The position numbers and the translations under genes were made by a program. A stretch of 64,000 nucleotides of DNA from Kitasatospora purpeofusca (GTDB taxonomy: Bacteria; Actinomycetota; Actinomycetes; Streptomycetales; Streptomycetaceae). The notes below the pieces were generated by a model. The model ran no database searches. It was not told the origin of the DNA and worked only from the letters and a program-made list of their open reading frames with translations. Positions 52,865-61,380 of this stretch are shown here, one piece after another (within the stretch, counting starts at the first letter, position 1; every line of letters begins with the position of its first letter). The stretch is from NCBI RefSeq assembly GCF_000718025.1, contig NZ_JODS01000001.1, forward strand, positions 62,001 to 126,000, given 5' to 3'.

Positions 52865-53527
52865 ATGTCAGTCCGGACCAGCCCGGCGCTCTGGTGGCGC
52901 GCCGGCATCGTGCTCTCGACCGCCCTCGGCCTGAGCCTCCAGACCGCGCCGCTGGTGTACTTCACCATCCAGAGCAATGTGATCGTGCTCGGCTACTTCG
53001 TCGGCGCCGTGTACTGGATGCTCAAGCGCGGGACCACCGACGCGCCCGCGCCCCGGCTGCGCGGCGCCGCCACCCTGTACATCCTGATCACCGGGCTGGT
53101 CTCGCACATCCTGCTGGAGCACGGCGCCAACCCGCTGCCCGGCCTGTTCGACGGACCGGACAAGCTCCAGCACTGGTCGTCGTTCTTCGTGCACTACGTC
53201 ACCCCGGTGCTGGTGATCGTCGACTGGCTGGTGTTCCGGCCCCGCAACGCCTCCTCCTGGCGGGACATCCCGCTCTGGCTGACGTTCCCGCTCGGCTACG
53301 CGGCGCTCGTACTGGTCCGCAACGCGCTGTTCTCCAACTACCCGCTGCCGTACCCGTACTTCTTCTTCGACCCGACCACGAAGGGGTACGGCTACGTCTG
53401 GGGTCAGATCGCCCTGCTGACGGTCGAGTTCGTCGCGCTGGCCGCCGTCGTGGTCGGCCTGGACCGGCTCGGGACCCTGGTCCGCACCCGGCTGGGGCGG
53501 GACAACGGCACCCCGGCCGAAGCCTGA
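52865..53527 (+). CDS. Pr6Pr-type integral membrane protein
   Basis: 220 aa, ATG at 52865. Six transmembrane helices match the Pr6Pr/FAR-17a-like pattern: YFTIQSNVIVLGYFVGAVYW, LQHWSSFFVHYVTPVLVIVDWLVF and LPYPYFFFD. These are small membrane proteins related to eukaryotic AIG1/ADTRP proteins, some of which have fatty-acid-ester hydrolase activity. The bacterial role is unknown. Single gene. Confidence 0.85.
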   Translation: MSVRTSPALWWRAGIVLSTALGLSLQTAPLVYFTIQSNVIVLGYFVGAVYWMLKRGTTDAPAPRLRGAATLYILITGLVSHILLEHGANPLPGLFDGPDKLQHWSSFFVHYVTPVLVIVDWLVFRPRNASSWRDIPLWLTFPLGYAALVLVRNALFSNYPLPYPYFFFDPTTKGYGYVWGQIALLTVEFVALAAVVVGLDRLGTLVRTRLGRDNGTPAEA

Positions 53528-53543
53528 CGCCCAGTCGGTTCCG

Positions 53544-53612
53544 GTCCGGCATCGGAACAGCAGTCCGGCGTCGGAGGAGCCGTCCGGCGTCGGGGCAGCC
53601 GTCCGGCCTCAG
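53544..53612. repeat. Tandem GTCCGGCGTCGG repeats between convergent genes
   Basis: Four copies of GTCCGGC(A/G)TCGG-like sequence with 19-20-bp period (starts about 53544, 53563, 53582, 53601) lie between the Pr6Pr gene and the Fic-like gene. The last copy abuts the Fic stop. They do not look like REP or CRISPR elements. Confidence 0.7.
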
Positions 53613-53983
53613 ATCCGCCAGGACCGGATCCGGTCGGCCGCCGCGAACACGTCCGCCCGCCCCTCCGCGATGTCCCGGGCCAGCTCGACCAGCGCCCCGT
53701 ACGGCGGATCGACGCCCTCGCCCGCCGCGTGCATGTACGCGGCCGTGGCCATGCAGGCGTAGAGGTTGTTGCGCAGCGGCAGCGGGCGCAGCAGCACGAT
53801 GGTGTGCATCAGGGTGGCGGCGCACCAGGCCGGATCGGCGTCGTGGCCGAGCTGAGCGGTGTTCACCCGGTGCCGTGCGACGGCCGCCTGGAGTGCCGAG
53901 TAGTCGCGCACGCTGAGGTCCTCGGGCGAGGCCAGCTCCTGGATGTCGAGCAGCCAGCGCAGATCGACGCGCGGCAGCATCAT
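53609..53983 (-). CDS. Fic/Doc-like toxin component with degenerate active site
   Basis: 124 aa, ATG at 53983 with GGGAGGGGG upstream. The fold signature around the Fic loop is LLRPLPLRNNLYACMATAAYMHAAG. Compared with the canonical HPFxxGNxR or Doc HxFxNANKR motif, the catalytic His is replaced by Arg and the final Arg is absent, so AMP- or phospho-transfer by the usual mechanism is doubtful. It lies 25 nt downstream of a small RHH-like gene, the usual antitoxin-then-toxin order. Families like this are annotated in streptomycetes as Fic-type toxin components. Confidence 0.75.
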   Translation of the reverse strand: MMLPRVDLRWLLDIQELASPEDLSVRDYSALQAAVARHRVNTAQLGHDADPAWCAATLMHTIVLLRPLPLRNNLYACMATAAYMHAAGEGVDPPYGALVELARDIAEGRADVFAAADRIRSWRI

Positions 53984-54008
53984 CGGCCCCCTCCCGTGAC
54001 TGCTCCGC

Positions 54009-54221
54009 TCAGGCGGCGGGCGCGTCCTCCGGGAACGCCCGGTCGAACTCCTCGCGGTGCTCGTTCCAGAACGCCACCGCGTGGGAGACGAACACCCGGC
54101 GCTGCTGCTCCCGCACACTCAGGTCGTGGACATACGCCTTGACACTCTTTCCGTCGGCGGCGGCGGCCTCGCGGATGGCGGCGAGTTCGTGCTCCGTGTA
54201 CTCGATGTTGAGTGCTGGCAT
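54009..54221 (-). CDS. RHH-like antitoxin of the Fic module
   Basis: 70 aa, ATG at 54221. The N-terminal half (ALNIEYTEHELAAIREAAAADGKSVKAYVHDLSV) is a typical beta-strand-helix-helix of ribbon-helix-helix DNA-binding antitoxins. The C-terminal half (NEHREEFDRAFPED) is acidic and probably wraps the toxin. It precedes the Fic-like gene and presumably autoregulates the pair. The divergent S41 protease gene starts 238 nt away. Confidence 0.8.
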   Translation of the reverse strand: MPALNIEYTEHELAAIREAAAADGKSVKAYVHDLSVREQQRRVFVSHAVAFWNEHREEFDRAFPEDAPAA

Positions 54222-54458
54222 GGCGCCGATGGTACTGGAGCTCACAGGAGTTGGACACTGAGTCGACAACCCTGACAGCACTCGGGGGAGCCTCTGGTCC
54301 GCAGGTCGGAGCCGGGTGGGCCGGAGCCTACCTCCGGGGTCCAGGTGGGGACAGATCCGCAGGTTGACGTGCCGAAACCGGTCGGGCCCGTACCGTCGGC
54401 CGTGGGCGGCGGAGAGTTCCGCGGGGGGAAGCCCGGACCGGAAACGGCAGGGGACGAG

Positions 54459-56066
54459 ATGGGTATCGGACGGCGGAGGCCGACGGCCGGAGCAACCAGG
54501 ACGGCGGGGGCCGCGAGGGCTGCGGGGGCGGCCAGGACGAGCGGGGCGGCCAGGACGAGCGGGGCGGCCAGGGCGAGCAGGGCGGCGGGGGTCGCGGCGG
54601 TCGCGCTCGCGGTCACGGCGGGCACCATCGGCACGGCGGGCGCCGTCGGCGCCGCACCGGACGGGGACGGCGACGCGCGGCGGCCGGGCGTCAACCGGCT
54701 GGAGGGGGTCTGGCAGACGAACGGGTACGGCATCCTCGTCGAGGTCCACGGAACGGCCTTCACCACCTACGACGTGACCCGGGTCAGCTGCACCCCGGGC
54801 TTCTTCTCCGGCGCCCAGGTCGGTGCGCCCGGACGCGACGGCACCGTCCGGTACGGCCAGTCCGGCAAGGCCTACGCCTCGTCCTCGCTCACGCCCCGGG
54901 GGCGCGACCGGGCCGTGTACCAGGAGGACGGCGCCGCCTCCGCCAGGGACCTCACCCGGCTGCCCGGCGGCCTCCCGGCCCAGTGCCGGCAGCCCGCCCC
55001 GCAGGACGCGCTCTCGGCCTTCGACCGGTTCTGGGCGACCTTCGAGGAGAACTACCCCTTCTTCGCCGCCAAGGGCATCGACTGGCGCGCCAAGGGTGCG
55101 CAGGCGCGGGCCGGCATCACCCCGCAGACCAGCACCGACGACCTGCAGAAGATCATCGTGGACCTGCTGGAACCGCTCGGCGACGCGCACACCGCGCTGG
55201 GCCGCAAGCGCCCCGGCGGCGGGTACACCGGCGTCTTCGGCGGGCTGCGCCCGGGCACCGCGGAGCCCACCGACGAAGTGCGGGAGCAGGCGGCCCGGGC
55301 GGTGGCCGCCCAGCTCCTCGCCCCCGAGCGGACCTTCGGCCAGGGCCGACTGGGGGTCGGCGAACTCCCGGGCGGCATCGGCTACCTGAGGGTCAGCGCC
55401 TTCGACGGCTATGTCGAGGACGGCCCCTACCAGGACCACGCCGCCGAGCTGGACAAGGCGCTGGACCTCCTGCTGGCGCACCCCGAGCGGCTGAACGGCC
55501 TGGTGGTCGACCTGCGGCTGAACGGCGGCGGGTCGGACCGGCTGGGACTGCGGATCGCCTCCCGGCTCACCGACCGGCCCTTCCTGGCCTACCGCAAGGT
55601 GGCCCGCAACGACCCGGCCGACCCGACCGGGTTCACCCGCCCCCAGCCGAGCGTGGTCCGCCCCGCCGTCGGCACGACCCGGTACACCGGACCGGTCGCC
55701 CTGCTGACCGCCGGCTCCACCGTCAGCGCGGGCGAGACCTTCACCCAGGCGATGGCGGAGCGGCGGCCGGCACCCGTCCGGATCGGCGAGAACACCCAGG
55801 GCGTGTTCTCCGACATCATGTTCAAGCCGGTCTCGGCCGACCTCGTGGCCGTCCTGCCGAACGAGAAGTTCCTCACCCGCTCCGGCAGCACCTTCGACGG
55901 ACCGGGCATCCCGCCGAACGTCCGCACCCCGGTGTTCACCCCGGAGGAGCTGGGCCAGGGCCGCGACTCCGCCCTGACCGAGGCCCGCAGGCTCCTCTCC
56001 GCCGGAGGCACCGCGGCCCCCGGCACCGCGGACGCCGCCGCAGCCGCCGCGGCCGGCCCCCGCTGA
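54459..56066 (+). CDS. Secreted S41-family peptidase
   Basis: 535 aa, ATG at 54459. An export signal (GRRRPTAGATRT, Ala-rich core, GAVGAA end near residue 70) is interrupted by an in-frame 18-bp repeat encoding A-A-R-T-S-G. The catalytic core begins with AFDRFWATFEENYPFFAAKGIDW and has YLRVSAFDGY, LVVDLRLNGGG and the nucleophile Ser423 in GSTVSAGETFTQAM, as in tail-specific/tricorn-core proteases. No PDZ domain is evident. It likely acts outside the cell on peptides or as an exported repair protease. It is convergent with the ABC-F gene. Confidence 0.88.
   Translation: MGIGRRRPTAGATRTAGAARAAGAARTSGAARTSGAARASRAAGVAAVALAVTAGTIGTAGAVGAAPDGDGDARRPGVNRLEGVWQTNGYGILVEVHGTAFTTYDVTRVSCTPGFFSGAQVGAPGRDGTVRYGQSGKAYASSSLTPRGRDRAVYQEDGAASARDLTRLPGGLPAQCRQPAPQDALSAFDRFWATFEENYPFFAAKGIDWRAKGAQARAGITPQTSTDDLQKIIVDLLEPLGDAHTALGRKRPGGGYTGVFGGLRPGTAEPTDEVREQAARAVAAQLLAPERTFGQGRLGVGELPGGIGYLRVSAFDGYVEDGPYQDHAAELDKALDLLLAHPERLNGLVVDLRLNGGGSDRLGLRIASRLTDRPFLAYRKVARNDPADPTGFTRPQPSVVRPAVGTTRYTGPVALLTAGSTVSAGETFTQAMAERRPAPVRIGENTQGVFSDIMFKPVSADLVAVLPNEKFLTRSGSTFDGPGIPPNVRTPVFTPEELGQGRDSALTEARRLLSAGGTAAPGTADAAAAAAAGPR
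54525..54578 (+). repeat. 18-bp tandem repeat in the S41 peptidase signal region
   Basis: Three units of GGGGCGGCCAGGACGAGC (54525-54542, 54543-54560, 54561-54578, the last with one change) encode A-A-R-T-S-G-type hexapeptides in the signal/N-terminal region. Confidence 0.85.
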
Positions 56067-56069
56067 CCG

Positions 56070-57677
56070 TCACATCGGATCCACCGTCCTCAACTCGCCG
56101 TCCAGCTCCAGCCACCGGGTGATGCCGAGGCCGCGCAGGAACGGCAGGTCGTGGCTGGCGACGATCAGCGCCCCCTGGTAGGCGGCGAGTGCCTGGGTGA
56201 GCTGGCGCACGCTGGCCAGGTCGAGGTTGTTGGTCGGCTCGTCGAGCAGCAGCAGCTGCGGCGGCGGGTCGGCCAGCAGCAGCGCCGCCAGGGTGGCCCG
56301 GAACCGCTCGCCGCCGGAGAGCGTGCCGGCCGGCTGGTCCGCCCGCCCGCCGCGGAACAGGAACCGGGCCAGCCGGGCCCGGATCGCGTTGTCCCCCGCG
56401 TTCGGTGCGAACAGCTTGACGTTGCCCACGACGGTCAGCTTGTCGTCCAGCAGGTCCAGCCGCTGCGGCAGGTGCCGCAGCGACACCGGGGCGGTGATCG
56501 TGCCGGAGAGCGGGGCGAGCTCACCGGCGACGGTGCGCAGCAGGGTGGTCTTGCCCGCGCCGTTGCGTCCGACCAGGGCGATCCGCTCGGGCCCGCGCAG
56601 GTCGAGCTCCGCGGTGATGCCGTGCGGCAGCCGCACCCGCTCCAGGGTGAGCACGGTGCGCCCGGCCGGAACCGCGGTGCGGGGCAGGTCGATCCGGATC
56701 TCGGCGTCGTCCCGCACGGCCTCCTCGGCCGCGGTGAGCTTGCGCCTGGCCTCCTCCAGCCGCTCGGTGTGCATGCCCTGGAGGCGGCCGGCGGTCTCCT
56801 GGCCCTGGCGTTTGAGCTTGCCGGCGACGATGTGCGGATCGTTGCGGGTGACCGAGCGCTTCTTCCCGTAGCTGGCGCTGCGATCCAGCCGCGTCCTGGC
56901 GTCGACCAAGTCCCGCTTCTGGCGCTGGACATCGGCCTCGGCGTGGCGCAGCAGCCGCTCGGCGGTCTCCTGCTGGGCGGCGACGGTGCGCTCGTAGTCG
57001 GTGAAGTTGCCCCCGTACCAGGTGACCTGGCCGTCCCTCAGCTCGGCGATCTGGTCGACGTGCTGGAGCAGCTCGCGGTCGTGGCTGACGATCACCATCA
57101 CCCCGCCCCAGCCGGCCACCGTGTCGTAGAGCCGCTCGCGGGCGGCCCGGTCGAGGTTGTTGGTCGGCTCGTCGAGCAGCAGGACGTCGGGGCGGCGCAG
57201 CAGCAGGGCGGCCAGCCGCAGCAGGACGGCCTCGCCGCCGGAGAGTTCGCCGGTGGTGCGGTCGAGGCCGAGCCTGCGCAGGCCGAGCCGCTCGAGAAGG
57301 GCGCGGGCGCGCTCCTCGACGTCCCAGTCGTCGCCGATCGCGTCGAAGTGGCGCTGGTCGGTGGATCCGGCCTCGACGGCGTGCAGGGCCTCGCGCGCGG
57401 CCCGGACGCCGAGCGCCTCGTCGACCCGCAGGCCGGTGTCCAGGGTCAGCCCCTGCGGGAGGTAGCCGATCTCGCCGCCCACCCTCACGGTGCCTGAGGT
57501 GGGCGTGAGTTCGCCCGCGAGCAGGCGGAGCAGGGTGGACTTGCCCGCGCCGTTGAGCCCGATCAGCCCGGTGCGGCCGGGGCCGACGGCGAGGTGGAAG
57601 CCGTCGAGGACGGGCCTGCCGTCCGGCCAGTCGAAGGAGAGGTCGGTGCAGAGGAGCGAGGTGGTGGGTTGTGCCAT
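56070..57677 (-). CDS. ABC-F family ATPase (antibiotic-resistance-like group)
   Basis: 535 aa, ATG at 57677. Two ABC domains with P-loops GLNGAGKSTLLRL and GRNGAGKTTLLRT, signatures TGELSGGEAVLLRL and AGTLSGGERFRATL, and Walker B LLLDEPTNNLD in both. They are joined by a long charged linker (interaction with the ribosomal peptidyl-transferase centre in this family). ABC-F proteins have no membrane domain and act on stalled or antibiotic-bound ribosomes. The long structured 5' leader (57678-57974) suggests ribosome-mediated control. The last residues run to within 4 nt of the convergent S41 gene. Confidence 0.9.
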   Translation of the reverse strand: MAQPTTSLLCTDLSFDWPDGRPVLDGFHLAVGPGRTGLIGLNGAGKSTLLRLLAGELTPTSGTVRVGGEIGYLPQGLTLDTGLRVDEALGVRAAREALHAVEAGSTDQRHFDAIGDDWDVEERARALLERLGLRRLGLDRTTGELSGGEAVLLRLAALLLRRPDVLLLDEPTNNLDRAARERLYDTVAGWGGVMVIVSHDRELLQHVDQIAELRDGQVTWYGGNFTDYERTVAAQQETAERLLRHAEADVQRQKRDLVDARTRLDRSASYGKKRSVTRNDPHIVAGKLKRQGQETAGRLQGMHTERLEEARRKLTAAEEAVRDDAEIRIDLPRTAVPAGRTVLTLERVRLPHGITAELDLRGPERIALVGRNGAGKTTLLRTVAGELAPLSGTITAPVSLRHLPQRLDLLDDKLTVVGNVKLFAPNAGDNAIRARLARFLFRGGRADQPAGTLSGGERFRATLAALLLADPPPQLLLLDEPTNNLDLASVRQLTQALAAYQGALIVASHDLPFLRGLGITRWLELDGELRTVDPM

Positions 57678-57934
57678 GGAGGCCTCCCGAGGGTCTGCCG
57701 GACGCGGCCGGTCACCGGACGTGGTCGTGGGACGGCACGGGGAGACACCGCGGGTGCGGGCGGGACCGGGAAGGGGGCCGGAACGGGGCTCGGGTCGTCA
57801 GAGCGACGGGGGACGCCGGGCCGGCTCACCACTGAGGTCGGGCACTCGCACACTCACGGACCGCGCGGGCAGCACTGGGGCTGCGGCAGGGCAGCGAAGG
57901 CGCTGCGGCGCGGCGGGGGCGGTGTCTCGGGACC

Positions 57935-57958
57935 TCAGTAGAGCAACGGCCTTCTCCT
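57935..57958 (-). other. Candidate mini-ORF in the ABC-F leader
   Basis: On the minus strand AGGAGAAGG (57958-57950) is followed by TTG-CTC-TAC-TGA (57946-57935), a three-codon reading frame near the 5' end of the predicted ABC-F mRNA. A stem GCAGCG-CCTT-CGCTGC (57906-57891) follows. Together these could form an attenuator sensing ribosome stalling. The spacing to TTG is short and the idea is speculative. Confidence 0.3.
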
Positions 57959-57980
57959 GTTCTGGCGGGTGGCGAGGATC

Positions 57981-58010
57981 ACGCTACGAAGGCGCCGGGG
58001 TGGTGTGCAA
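57981..58010 (-). promoter_or_regulatory. Promoter of the ABC-F gene
   Basis: Minus strand TTGCAC (58010-58005), 18-bp spacer, TAGCGT (57986-57981): a good vegetative promoter. The predicted start near 57974 leaves an approximately 297-nt leader before the ABC-F ATG at 57677, rich in GC stems but without another gene. The remaining sequence up to 58204 holds only the upstream region of the protease gene. Confidence 0.6.
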
Positions 58011-58204
58011 CCGGTTTTTTCGGTGCCGATCGCGTGCCGATCCGGTGACAGCCCCGTCCCGGAACGGCCGACTGCCGGAAGCCGTCCGCCGCACATGGCA
58101 GACTCCTCCCCTGCCACTCCCGCCACACCCGCGGCCCGTCCGCCGCACGGTCCGTGGCGGGCACTCACATCCGTGGCGTGCATTCACAGGGGGAACCGAA
58201 CATC

Positions 58205-59515
58205 ATGTCATCGATATCCCGGGCGACGCGTGCCGCGCTGGGCGCCTCCGTCGTCGCTCTGACGATGGTCGTCGCGACCGCGTGCGGCCCGGACAACAGC
58301 GACCCGGCCGCCGCGCCGACCGCCGGGGCTCCGGGCGGGACGACCGCCGCGACCACCGCCGGCGCGACCGACAAGCCGGGCGGCCTGCCGCCGATCAAGC
58401 TGCCGACGGCCGACGAGCTGAAGAAGTGGAGCTTCGACGACTGGGACAAGTGGGCCCAGCAGAACGTCGTCTCCCCGGCCGTGAAGGGCTTCTGGGACCT
58501 GCAGAAGATCCTCAAGGCCAAGCCCTACAAGCCGGGCCCGGGCAGCCAGCCGACCGCGCCGGCCACCGCGCAGCCGACGAGTGCCGCGCCGGCGCAGCCG
58601 ACCACCCCGCCGCCGGCGCAGCCGACCGCGGCGCAGCCCACCACCACCGCCCCCACCCAGCCGGGCGGCAGCGGCGGTACCGGTGGCGGCACCGGTGGCA
58701 ACGGCGGCGGCAGCCAGAACGACCCGCAGCCGAAGCTGGTCGAGATGAAGCCCCTCCCGCACCCGTTCGCCAAGCCGGCCCACGTCAACGGCAAGCTGTT
58801 CTTCCAGGACGGCAAGCAGGACTACGTCTGCTCCGGCACGGTCGTCTCCGACCCCGCCAACCCGGGGAAGAGCAACCTCGTCTGGACCGCCAGCCACTGC
58901 CTGCACGGCGGCAAGGGCGGCAAGTACCACACCAACATCACCTTCGCCCCGGCCTTCAACAGCAGCGGCGCGGTGAGCGCCGGCAAGCAGGGCACCCTCG
59001 CCGACGCCGAGCCGTACGGCGAGTGGGGCGCCGTCGCGGGCATGGTCGCCCCGCAGTGGACGGCCGAGGCCGACCCGGAGAACGGCGGCCCGTGGAGCCA
59101 GTACGACTTCGGCATCCTCAGGGTCGCCAACCCGGACGGCAGCGCCAAGTCCCTGGAGGAGGTCGTCGGCGGCTCGGTGCCGGTCTGGTTCAACGCCCCG
59201 CGTGAGCAGATCGCCTCGGTCAGCACCTACGGCTACCCGGCCGCCAAGCCGTTCGACGGCATGGAGCTGGAGCACTGCGAGGCCGGCAAGCCGGCCCGCC
59301 GCTCGATGGACCCGTCCCGCCCGACCATGCTGATGACCGGCTGCAACGGCAGCGGCGGCGACAGCGGCGGCGGCTGGTTCACCACCAAGGACGGCAAGCA
59401 GGTGCTGGTGTCGGACACCTCCATCGGCGGCTCCGACAACACCTGGGAGGCCGGCCCGTACCTGGACGACGTCGCCCAGCACGCGCTGGAGTACTTCTCC
59501 AAGAAGAGCAAGTGA
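58205..59515 (+). CDS. Secreted trypsin-like serine protease (possible lipoprotein)
   Basis: 436 aa, ATG at 58205. The signal peptide ends in VVATAC, a plausible lipobox, then a Pro/Ala/Thr and Gly-rich linker to about residue 180. The chymotrypsin-fold triad is complete: His231 in TASHCLHG, Asp301 in QYDFGIL, Ser387 in GDSGGGW. Cys residues near each (YVCSG, SHC, EHCE, TGCNG) can form disulfides. It probably cleaves proteins at the cell surface. A strong terminator follows. It is divergent from the ABC-F gene with a long leader between them. Confidence 0.9.
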   Translation: MSSISRATRAALGASVVALTMVVATACGPDNSDPAAAPTAGAPGGTTAATTAGATDKPGGLPPIKLPTADELKKWSFDDWDKWAQQNVVSPAVKGFWDLQKILKAKPYKPGPGSQPTAPATAQPTSAAPAQPTTPPPAQPTAAQPTTTAPTQPGGSGGTGGGTGGNGGGSQNDPQPKLVEMKPLPHPFAKPAHVNGKLFFQDGKQDYVCSGTVVSDPANPGKSNLVWTASHCLHGGKGGKYHTNITFAPAFNSSGAVSAGKQGTLADAEPYGEWGAVAGMVAPQWTAEADPENGGPWSQYDFGILRVANPDGSAKSLEEVVGGSVPVWFNAPREQIASVSTYGYPAAKPFDGMELEHCEAGKPARRSMDPSRPTMLMTGCNGSGGDSGGGWFTTKDGKQVLVSDTSIGGSDNTWEAGPYLDDVAQHALEYFSKKSK

Positions 59516-59539
59516 CCCCGGTCACCCGCTGAACTCCCA

Positions 59540-59576
59540 CCGGGGGCGGTGGCACCGCGCGTGCCACCGCCCCCGG
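59540..59576 (+). terminator. 16-bp hairpin terminator
   Basis: A perfect 16-bp stem (59540-59555 with 59561-59576), loop CGCGC, 24 nt after the protease stop; no U-run. Confidence 0.8.
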
Positions 59577-59672
59577 CGGCGTTTCCGGCGGCACTGACGA
59601 CGGCACTGGCGACGGCACCTCCGGCGGCACCCGCCCGGTGCGCTCCCCGACCCGCCTAGAATCGACGACATC

Positions 59673-61310
59673 ATGAGCGCCACACTCGTCGTCAAGGACC
59701 TCGCCGCCGGCCACGGCGAGCGCACCCTCTTCTCCGGCCTGGACCTGGTCGTCGCCCCCGGCGACGTGATCGGCCTGGTCGGCGTGAACGGGGCCGGCAA
59801 GTCGACCCTGCTGCGCCTGCTGGCCGGCCTGGACACCCCGGAGGGCGGTTCGCGGCGGCTCAGCCCCGCCTCCGCCAACGTCGGCCACCTCCCGCAGGAG
59901 CCGGAGCGCCGCGCCGACGAGTCGGTCCGCGACTTCCTGGCCCGCCGCACCGGCGTGTCCGCCGCGCAGGCCGCGCTGGACGAGGCCACCCAGGGCCTGG
60001 TCGACGGCACGCCCGGTGCCGACGACGCCTACGCGGAGAGCCTGGACCGCTGGCTGGAGCTCGGCGGCGCCGACCTGGAGGACCGGGCCGAGGAGGTCGC
60101 CGACTCGCTCGGCCTCAGGATCTCCCTGGACCTGCCGATGACCGCGCTCTCGGGCGGCCAGGCCGCCCGGGCCGGCCTCGCCTCGCTGCTGCTCTCCCGC
60201 TACGACGTCTTCCTGCTCGACGAGCCCACCAACGACCTCGACCTGGACGGCCTGGAGCGGCTGGAGTCCTTCGTCAAGGGCCTGCGCGCCGGCACCGTGG
60301 TGATCAGCCACGACCGCGAGTTCCTGGCCCGCACGGTGACCAAGGTGCTGGAGCTCGACCTGCACCAGAACCAGGTCAACCTGTTCGGCGGCGGCTACGA
60401 GGCGTACCTCGAGGAGCGCGCCACGGCCCGCCGGCACGCCCGCGAGGACTACGAGGAGTACGCCGACACCAAGGCGGGCCTGGAGGCCCGGGCCCGGATG
60501 CAGCGCGGCTGGATGGAGAACGGCGTCCGCAACGCCCGCCGCAAGTCCAGCGACAACGACAAGATCGGGCGCGCGATGCGCACCGAGTCCACCGAGAAGC
60601 AGGCCGCCAAGGCCCGGCAGACCCAGCGGATGATCGAGCGGCTGGACACGGTCGAGGAGCCCCGCAAGGAGTGGGAGCTGCGGATGGAGATCGCCGCCGC
60701 GCCGCGCTCCGGCTCGGTGGTCGCCACCCTGCGCGGGGCCACCGCCCGGCGCGGCGACTTCGTGCTCGGCCCGGTGGACCTGCAGATCGACTGGGCGGAC
60801 CGGGTCGCCATCACCGGTGCCAACGGCGCGGGCAAGTCCACGCTGCTGGCCGCCCTGCTGGGCCGGCTCGAACTCGACTCCGGCAGCGCGGCGCTGGGCT
60901 CCGGCGTGGTCGTCGGCGAGGTGGACCAGGCGCGCGGGCTGTTCCTCGGCGGGGAGCCGCTGCTGGAGGCGTTCGCCGCCGCCGTCCCGGAGCTCGCGCC
61001 GGACGAGGTCCGCACCCTGCTGGCGAAGTTCGGGCTGAAGGCGGTGCACGTGCTGCGCCCCGCGGACACCCTCTCCCCCGGCGAGCGGACCAGGGCGGCG
61101 CTCGCGCTGCTCCAGGCGCGCGGGGTGAACCTGCTGGTGCTGGACGAGCCCACCAACCACCTGGACCTGGCGGCCATCGAGCAGTTGGAGTCGGCGCTCG
61201 CCTCGTACACCGGCACGCTGCTGCTGGTCACGCACGACCGGCGGATGCTGGACACGGTGGCGGTGAACCGGCGGATCGAGGTCGGCGGCGGGCGGGTCGC
61301 CGAGCTGTAG
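59673..61310 (+). CDS. ABC-F family ATPase (second copy, different group)
   Basis: 545 aa, ATG at 59673. Both ABC domains have P-loops GVNGAGKSTLLRL and GANGAGKSTLLAA and Walker B LLDEPTNDLD / LVLDEPTNHLD. The second signature is LSPGERTRAAL, with Pro where most ABC-F proteins have Gly. The charged linker (EYEEYADTKAGLEARARMQRGW-like region) is longer than in EttA. It is most like the streptomycete housekeeping ABC-F group rather than the resistance type. It is followed by a strong terminator and stands alone. Confidence 0.9.
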   Translation: MSATLVVKDLAAGHGERTLFSGLDLVVAPGDVIGLVGVNGAGKSTLLRLLAGLDTPEGGSRRLSPASANVGHLPQEPERRADESVRDFLARRTGVSAAQAALDEATQGLVDGTPGADDAYAESLDRWLELGGADLEDRAEEVADSLGLRISLDLPMTALSGGQAARAGLASLLLSRYDVFLLDEPTNDLDLDGLERLESFVKGLRAGTVVISHDREFLARTVTKVLELDLHQNQVNLFGGGYEAYLEERATARRHAREDYEEYADTKAGLEARARMQRGWMENGVRNARRKSSDNDKIGRAMRTESTEKQAAKARQTQRMIERLDTVEEPRKEWELRMEIAAAPRSGSVVATLRGATARRGDFVLGPVDLQIDWADRVAITGANGAGKSTLLAALLGRLELDSGSAALGSGVVVGEVDQARGLFLGGEPLLEAFAAAVPELAPDEVRTLLAKFGLKAVHVLRPADTLSPGERTRAALALLQARGVNLLVLDEPTNHLDLAAIEQLESALASYTGTLLLVTHDRRMLDTVAVNRRIEVGGGRVAEL

Positions 61311-61330
61311 CCCGGAATCCGTGAGCACTG

Positions 61331-61368
61331 CGGGCCGGGGAGGAGGTCCAGACCTCTTCCCCGGCCCG
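61331..61368 (+). terminator. 18-bp hairpin terminator
   Basis: CGGGCCGGGG (61331-) pairs with CCCCGGCCCG (-61368) in an 18-bp stem with one G-T wobble and a 2-nt top, 20 nt after the ABC-F stop. Confidence 0.75.
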
Positions 61369-61380
61369 CCGTCATGTGCT

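Noticed and set aside
53609..54221. Mobile element or prophage fragment carrying the toxin-antitoxin pair
   Set aside because: No integrase, transposase, terminal inverted repeats or tRNA attachment site are visible.
54263..54268. A third TGTCGA element near the antitoxin gene as an ECF42 promoter
   Set aside because: The base pattern 17 bp downstream is not CGAC or CGTC, so it does not match the two good sites.
57935..57982. A 15-codon leader frame (GTG at 57982, ending RRRPLLY) upstream of the ABC-F gene
   Set aside because: The GTG overlaps the predicted -10 element, so it would lie upstream of the transcript start. Only a shorter frame inside the leader could be translated.
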